Part shown: positions 59,168 through 64,000 of the stretch, piece after piece
Layout: every line of letters starts with the position of its first letter
Numbering within the stretch: position 1 is the first letter of the stretch
NCBI GenBank assembly: GCA_910586645.1
Contig: CAJUIS010000004.1
Coordinates: 37,944 to 101,943, forward strand
Length of the DNA: 64,000 bases
Reading direction: 5' to 3'
Source of the DNA: an uncultured Lachnospiraceae bacterium
GTDB taxonomy: Bacteria; Bacillota; Clostridia; Lachnospirales; Lachnospiraceae
The notes under the pieces: generated by a model
What the model was told of the DNA's origin: nothing
Seen by the model: the letters and a program-made list of their open reading frames with translations, nothing else
The model's database searches: none
Program-made: the position numbers and the translations under genes

Positions 59168-61243
59168 ATGAGAAACATTTTACAGCGTATTCCAAAAATA
59201 AATATAGAACCTGCCAAAAAGGCGCGCGCCGTATACCTGTTCAACCGCTACTCACTTCTGGTTCACGCGCTGCTTTCCATGGTTTTGTGCTTTACGATTG
59301 AAGTCATTTCCAGGCATTCTTTTGGCAAGGCATTTGGCTTTTTAGCGCTGCATACCTGGGCGTTTGCATACAATTCATTTATTATTTTCGCTTCTTTGGC
59401 CCTGGTTTACTTATTCCGCAGAAGAGCGCTCGGACGGATCTTAATCAGCGGCGCCTGGATCTTCCTTGGAACCGTCAACGGCTGCATCCTTTCCAACCGG
59501 GTAACGCCGTTTGGCTATACGGACTTAAAATGCATTTCCGACCTTCTGGCCATGCAAAATACGAATTACTTCACGGCAAAGGAAGCTGCTCTTGTTGTTT
59601 TTGTCGTATCGTCATACCTGATTTTCTGCGTCTGGTTCTTTTTCAAGGGGCCGAAATTCCAGGGGAACCGCAGAAAAATTTTAACTCCCTGCATGGTAGG
59701 GCTTTTATTCCTTATGGTTCCAATTACAACACATGCGGCGCAAAACTCCAATATCCTGGCTTCCTATTTTGCCAATATCGCACAGGGATATGAAAATTAC
59801 GGCTTTGTTTACGGCTTTTCCACAAGCGTTGTGGACCGCGGCATGAGCAAGCCGAAGAAATACTCCGCCGAATCCGTCAAAGCCGCAAAGGAAACTGCCA
59901 AAAAAGAAACGCCGGCAAACCAGAAAAAGCCGAATATTATCACCGTACTTCTGGAATCCTTTATTGATCCAACGGAAGTGAATTTTCTGAACTTTTCCAA
60001 AGACCCGATTCCAAACTTCCGGAAGCTGACAGAGGAATACAGCAGCGGCCATCTGACTGTGCCCGTCGTCGGAGCCGGAACGGCAAATACGGAATTTGAA
60101 ATTTTGACCGGCATGAGCATGAAATACTTTGGTACGGGGGAATACCCCTATAAAACGATTTTAAAACAGACGGACTGTGAAAGCATTGCCTCCGACCTTT
60201 CCAAAATCGGTTACGGCACACATGCAGTACATAATAACGGAGGAAATTTCTACAGCCGCACCAATGCGTTTTCCATGATGGGATTTGACTCTTTCACCAG
60301 CAAAGAGCTGATGGACATCCGGCAGTATACGCCGCTTGGATCCTGGCCGACGGACGACATTCTGATTGACGAAACGATAAAGGCTTTGGATCAGACAGAA
60401 AATCAGCCGGATTTTGTTTATACGATTACCGTACAGGGGCATGGCGATTATCCGAAATACAAAGCGTTAAGCCAGCCGGAAATCCTGGTAAGCGGCGCGG
60501 AAGATGAAGAATCCGCTTACCAGTGGGAATATTACGTCAATATGCTCCACGAAGTGGATAAATTTATCGGGAACCTGACCGCAGCTTTGGAAGCGCGCGG
60601 GGAAGACACCATTGTCGTATTTTTTGGCGACCATCTCCCAAGCCTTGGCCTGGAAGACGCCGATATGGCGACGGGGGATATTTTTAAGACGAAATATGCG
60701 ACCTGGAACAATTTTGGACTTGCAAAAAAAGACGCCGATCTTGCCGCTTATGAACTTCTGGCCAATACGACGAATGAACTTGACATCCATGAAGGCACAA
60801 TTTTTACTTACGAACAAAACGCAATTGACAGGGGGACGCAAAACAGCCAGGAATATTTTGACGGTTTAAACCATCTGCAGTACGATCTGCTTTATGGGGA
60901 ACGCTACGCGTATAATGGAGAAAACCCTTATCCTGCAACTGAGCTTATTATGGGCGTTGAGGACACCTCCATTGCAAATGTCTGGCCTTCTGCATTTCAG
61001 GGCTACATTTCCGTCAGCGGCAAAAACTTTACCCGCTGGAGCAAAGTCTATGTCAATGGAGAACAAATTCCTACTTACTATATTAACAATGCAATGCTCC
61101 GCATCAATGCCAGCGACATAACAGACGGCGATACGATTGTCGTAAATCAGATGGGCTCAAGCAGCACGATATTCCGCAGCACGCAGGAATTTATCTATGA
61201 TGATCCGGATGCAGACAACACGGAAATGAAAATTTCCGAATAA
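59168..61243 (+). CDS. LTA-synthase-family sulfatase-fold membrane enzyme
   Basis: Polymerises or transfers polyol-phosphate at the cell surface. Five transmembrane helices (about 28-48, 58-82, 90-107, 138-160, 172-190) are followed by an extracellular sulfatase-like domain. Metal ligand Glu263 in LLESF, catalytic Thr305 in GAGTANTEFEILTG, and FFGDHLPSLG near 485 match LtaS. A C-terminal IPT/TIG-like beta domain (about 610-690) is unusual for LtaS. 691 aa. Shine-Dalgarno AGGAGG. Confidence 0.9.
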   Translation: MRNILQRIPKINIEPAKKARAVYLFNRYSLLVHALLSMVLCFTIEVISRHSFGKAFGFLALHTWAFAYNSFIIFASLALVYLFRRRALGRILISGAWIFLGTVNGCILSNRVTPFGYTDLKCISDLLAMQNTNYFTAKEAALVVFVVSSYLIFCVWFFFKGPKFQGNRRKILTPCMVGLLFLMVPITTHAAQNSNILASYFANIAQGYENYGFVYGFSTSVVDRGMSKPKKYSAESVKAAKETAKKETPANQKKPNIITVLLESFIDPTEVNFLNFSKDPIPNFRKLTEEYSSGHLTVPVVGAGTANTEFEILTGMSMKYFGTGEYPYKTILKQTDCESIASDLSKIGYGTHAVHNNGGNFYSRTNAFSMMGFDSFTSKELMDIRQYTPLGSWPTDDILIDETIKALDQTENQPDFVYTITVQGHGDYPKYKALSQPEILVSGAEDEESAYQWEYYVNMLHEVDKFIGNLTAALEARGEDTIVVFFGDHLPSLGLEDADMATGDIFKTKYATWNNFGLAKKDADLAAYELLANTTNELDIHEGTIFTYEQNAIDRGTQNSQEYFDGLNHLQYDLLYGERYAYNGENPYPATELIMGVEDTSIANVWPSAFQGYISVSGKNFTRWSKVYVNGEQIPTYYINNAMLRINASDITDGDTIVVNQMGSSSTIFRSTQEFIYDDPDADNTEMKISE

Positions 61244-61260
61244 AACAAATAATTTTTAAG

Positions 61261-61291
61261 AACTGCCTCATACTATTATGGGGCAGTTTTT
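61261..61291 (+). terminator. Terminator after the LTA-synthase-like gene
   Basis: AACTGCC (61261-61267) pairs with GGCAGTT (61282-61288), followed by a T-run. Confidence 0.75.
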
Positions 61292-61337
61292 AGGCGTTTA
61301 CACCAACTATTTTAACCAAAAGAAAGGATGAATCAGA

Positions 61338-62873
61338 ATGAAAAATTATGCAGAAGAATTTCGGGAAGATATCAGAGAATTTCATTCCGCCACAAGGGCA
61401 TTCTATGAAAAAGAGCTGTCCGTTGCAGAATATAAGCATATTTCCGGCGGTTTCGGAAGCTACGCGCAGCGGGGCGGCAAACGGAGTATGCTTCGTCTGA
61501 GGCTTTCCGGCGGCATTGTCACGAAAGACGATCTGCGCTTTATTGTGGAAAGCATCGAAAAATACGGCATTGACCTGCTCCACATCAGCACATGCCAGAC
61601 AATTCAGCTTCACAATCTTACGGCGGACGCTGTCTGCTCTCTTGCAGAGGAATCTTTAGAACATGGCATTATCACCAGAGGGGGCGGCGGAGATTTCCCC
61701 AGAAATGTTATGATGTCTCCGCTCAGCGGCGTAAGCCCGGATGAAACGTTCGACGTGTCCGGCTATGCCTGCGCCGCAGCCGATTACCTGCTTGGCTTTA
61801 TCCATAAAGTAAAACTGCCCAGAAAGCTGAAAGTCTGCTTTTCCAATACGCCGGAAGACATAACGCACGCCGCATTCCGGGATCTGGGCTTTGTAGCAAA
61901 AGAAAATCACACGTTTGACGTCTACAGCGCAGGAGGGCTTGGCATCAACCCGAAAATGGGCGTATGCGTAGCAAAAGACGTCCCACCGGAACTGGTTTTA
62001 TACTACATCAGGGCAATGGTAGACACATTTACCTCATACGGAAATTATGAAAGCCGGGCAAAAGCAAGAACCCGGTATATGCAGGATACGCTTGGCCCGG
62101 AAAAATACCGCGCAGCATTTCTTGAAAAACTGGACAGGGCCCTGGCGTCAAAAGATTTAAAACTTTCCGTAACTCCTTATTCTTCTGACAAGCCAAAAGA
62201 CGGCGAACTCTCCCATCCACGCGCCATTTTGCAAAAGCAGCCGGGGCTTTACGCCGTTTCCTATCATCCAATCGGCGGCTGCCTTTCTTCGGATGCGCTT
62301 CGGAACATATATCAGGCCATCCTTCCTATGAAAGATGTACAGCTCCGCCTTTCGCCGGACGAAGGGATGTACATCATCAACTGTACGGCAAAAGAAGCGG
62401 AAACGCTTATCGAACTGACAAAAGACGGAGCAGGCACACTGTTTGAAACTTCCGTGGCCTGCATTGGCAGCCAGATCTGTCAGCTTGGCTTAAGAGATTC
62501 CCAGTCTCTGTTAAAAGCGTGTACAAATGCCGTCCGTCCCTGCCATTTTGACGACGGCACGCTTCCAAAAATCCATATATCCGGCTGCCCTTCCTCCTGC
62601 GGCTCTCACCAGGCCGCAGAACTTGGTTTTCGTGGCGCCGTAAAGCAGTCGCCGGACGGCCCGAAACCTGCCTACGCTCTGTTTTTCGGCGGCAGTGAAG
62701 CGCTTGGAAATGAACGTCTTGGAACAGAGCTTTGCGTAATGAGGGAAGAAAACATTCCAAAATTCCTGGTTGCCCTGGGAAGCCGCGTCCAGGACAGCCA
62801 TATGACATTTTCCGGATGGATACAAACAAACTACGATGTATTTTCAGAACTGGCGCAGGAATATGCGCAATAA
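61338..62873 (+). CDS. Siroheme nitrite/sulfite reductase family protein
   Basis: 511 aa with the ferredoxin-like half domains of NirA/CysI. The 4Fe-4S/siroheme Cys set is complete: C375-x5-C381 in ACIGSQIC and C417-x3-C421 in GCPSSC. An earlier TCQTIQLH motif (~85-92) is also typical. It probably catalyses six-electron reduction of sulfite (or nitrite) using ferredoxin. No cys or nir partner gene is in view, so substrate is inferred only. Start chosen by AAAGGAT. Only ~45 nt separate it from the preceding terminator. Confidence 0.88.
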   Translation: MKNYAEEFREDIREFHSATRAFYEKELSVAEYKHISGGFGSYAQRGGKRSMLRLRLSGGIVTKDDLRFIVESIEKYGIDLLHISTCQTIQLHNLTADAVCSLAEESLEHGIITRGGGGDFPRNVMMSPLSGVSPDETFDVSGYACAAADYLLGFIHKVKLPRKLKVCFSNTPEDITHAAFRDLGFVAKENHTFDVYSAGGLGINPKMGVCVAKDVPPELVLYYIRAMVDTFTSYGNYESRAKARTRYMQDTLGPEKYRAAFLEKLDRALASKDLKLSVTPYSSDKPKDGELSHPRAILQKQPGLYAVSYHPIGGCLSSDALRNIYQAILPMKDVQLRLSPDEGMYIINCTAKEAETLIELTKDGAGTLFETSVACIGSQICQLGLRDSQSLLKACTNAVRPCHFDDGTLPKIHISGCPSSCGSHQAAELGFRGAVKQSPDGPKPAYALFFGGSEALGNERLGTELCVMREENIPKFLVALGSRVQDSHMTFSGWIQTNYDVFSELAQEYAQ

Positions 62874-62874
62874 C

Positions 62875-62905
62875 AAAAAAAGGGGCTTCAGAAGCTCCTT
62901 TTTTT
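62875..62905. terminator. Bidirectional terminator overlapping the following stop
   Basis: AAAAAAAGGGGCTTC and GAAGCTCCTTTTTTT form the stem. The minus-strand stop codon at 62888 lies inside the structure, so convergent genes share it. Confidence 0.85.
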
Positions 62906-64000
62906 CTTTTCAGACTCTTTTTCCGCTTTGATTTCTTCCGTTTTAATGATAAATTTTACATTTCCTTTTGTCTGTTTTTCCTTTCCCCCAAACGAATCGT
63001 ATTCTTTTCCGGCGTCCAGAACAGCAGAAATCCTGTCTGCAAGCTCTTTCACATCTCCGTTATAACTGTCAACCAGCTTTTCTATCCCTTCTTCGTCAAA
63101 CCGGACGATGCCGTCTTTAAGCTCTTCTGAGCCGTCTTTTAATTTCCGCACGCCTTCGGCAAGCTGATCCTTTCCGTCGGAAAGCTTTTTTGTCCCATCT
63201 GTCAATTCCCCGTTTTTCGCCGCCAGCGTCTGACTTCCGTCAAAGAGCTGATCAATTCCTTCGGTAAGCTGCGGCGCTTTTCCCGACATGCCGCGCACAC
63301 CGTTATTTAATGCCTCCATACCGCTTACAAGGCTGTACCCTGACTTTGCGTCTTTTTTCTCAATACTTTTCGCAACCTGCTTTTTTGCCGCTTCTGCGCC
63401 TTCCACGGCCGCCTGGCCAGCAGCCTGACCCGCAGCCGTCTTTGCCCCCTGTTTTACGCTGTCGGCCACAGAGGTTCCAACCGTATCTTTCGCCTGGCCG
63501 GCTACGCTGTCCACTGTCCAAACAGCGACCTGTTCCGCTACGCTGACAGCGGCCTGTTCCGCCGCGCCTCCCGCAGCCTGCGCCGCAGCCTCAGGCGCCG
63601 CCTGTTCCGCCGCACTGCCCGCAGCCTGTTCTGCCACGCTTCCTGTAATGTTAGACGCAACGCTTCTTGCCGTCTGATCCGCCACATCGCCCGCCGCGGT
63701 TTTGACTGTTCCAAGAAGCGCCTGCAGCCGGACTTCCGCCTCCTGCGAAACCTGCGCCGAAATAGCTCCGTTTTCCATCGCTTCCTCTACGGAAATCCCC
63801 TGGGCTTTCGCCGCCTGTACATAACCTGCCGCTGCAAAAGACGCTTTTAACTGTTCTTTCATTTCACCGGAAACCGCTTCCTGCGCCGCCGTCTGCGCCT
63901 GATCTCTGGCTTCTGATGCAATTTCATCCAGACGCCCGCTAACAGCCGCTTCCGCCTGCGCTTTCGCCTGTGCGCAGATTGCCGCTTTCTGCTCCCGTAT
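62888..64000 (-). CDS. C-terminal part of a YhgE/MMPL-like protein with Ala/Gln-rich heptads
   Basis: No start in the window: the frame stays open to base 64000, giving 371 visible residues. The first ~230 are A/E/Q/V-rich heptads (AEQAAGSAAEQ type, coiled coil). Then come L-x-x-G repeats with DG (LSDGKDQLAEG, LKDGSEELKDG) like the YhgE/Pip central region. The end has FDEEGIEKL, SFGG and VKFIIKTEEI, and a Lys/Glu-rich tail. These repeats occur in surface or RND-type membrane proteins; membrane helices would lie upstream of the window. Confidence 0.75.
   Translation of the reverse strand: MREQKAAICAQAKAQAEAAVSGRLDEIASEARDQAQTAAQEAVSGEMKEQLKASFAAAGYVQAAKAQGISVEEAMENGAISAQVSQEAEVRLQALLGTVKTAAGDVADQTARSVASNITGSVAEQAAGSAAEQAAPEAAAQAAGGAAEQAAVSVAEQVAVWTVDSVAGQAKDTVGTSVADSVKQGAKTAAGQAAGQAAVEGAEAAKKQVAKSIEKKDAKSGYSLVSGMEALNNGVRGMSGKAPQLTEGIDQLFDGSQTLAAKNGELTDGTKKLSDGKDQLAEGVRKLKDGSEELKDGIVRFDEEGIEKLVDSYNGDVKELADRISAVLDAGKEYDSFGGKEKQTKGNVKFIIKTEEIKAEKESEKKKRSF

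Noticed and set aside
1..64000. CRISPR arrays, tRNA or rRNA genes, prophage or IS elements
   Set aside because: No direct-repeat arrays with spacers, no tRNA cloverleaf or rRNA segments, no transposase or integrase motifs were found by eye. A tRNAscan/Infernal run would settle small RNAs.

Overview
The window looks like the core genome of a spore-forming, anaerobic Firmicute of the Lachnospiraceae type (a gut relative of Ruminococcus gnavus, Blautia or Mediterraneibacter). The evidence is a set of sporulation genes (spoIIE, yabP, yabQ, spoVG, a ytvI-like gene, a CotS-like kinase), a paired GlgC/GlgD, S-box control of metK, and large secreted mucin-glycan hydrolases. This placement is inferred from gene content; no rRNA or other taxonomic marker is present. 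No tRNA, CRISPR array, prophage, integrase or insertion sequence was seen. Most genes lie on the minus strand.

Layout. 1-458: 5' part of a GH13 alpha-glycosidase. 0.7-8.2 kb: a block matching the Bacillus spoIIE-tilS-hpt-ftsH and hup/rqcP-yabP-yabQ-divIC neighbourhoods. spoIIE has a promoter with the 21-bp spacing typical of Spo0A-activated sigma-A promoters. 8.4-15.5 kb: proS, cca, a CotS-like kinase, a PEGA-domain lipoprotein and a phosphohexomutase, all in one direction. 15.6-18.1 kb: a secreted GH20 beta-N-acetylhexosaminidase. 18.2-23.8 kb: a ytvI-like permease, a pseudouridine synthase, an OmpR/HK two-component system, then metK behind a SAM-I riboswitch. 23.9-25.0 kb: a plus-strand HD-GYP protein. 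25.1-33.1 kb: two tandem giant sialidases (1326 and 1348 aa). They share with the GH20 enzyme a C-terminal BspA-type leucine-rich module, and with each other an unrecognised ~200-residue module that is duplicated in the second enzyme. 33.3-44.9 kb: murA, a heterodimeric ABC exporter, a PrsA-like lipoprotein, mfd, pth, and a PadR/HAAS pair with a visible operator. 45.0-55.6 kb: a CPA2 antiporter, ArsC/Spx-like and MGMT-like genes, spoVG, glgD and glgC, then plus-strand murC, dnaD, dnaC and prs, then a DUF6465-like gene and an HPr-like gene. 55.8-64.0 kb: a large membrane-anchored protein with a degenerate papain-like domain, an Arg-rich small protein, an LTA-synthase-like enzyme, a siroheme sulfite/nitrite reductase, and the C-terminal part of a protein with YhgE/MMPL-like repeats.

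How genes work together. The GH20 enzyme and two GH33 sialidases form a mucin or host-glycan foraging set that appears to use a common surface-retention module. glgC/glgD and the phosphohexomutase connect hexose phosphates to glycogen. murA, murC, divIC and the LTA-synthase-like gene build the envelope. dnaD and dnaC (helicase loading) lie directly downstream of four perfect consensus DnaA boxes arranged as two tandem pairs, which suggests DnaA-linked control of the primosome genes. The strongest items for follow-up are this DnaA-box cluster, the shared and duplicated sialidase modules, the HPr-like protein lacking Arg17, the pseudo-peptidase surface protein, and repeated terminator-plus-Shine-Dalgarno junctions.
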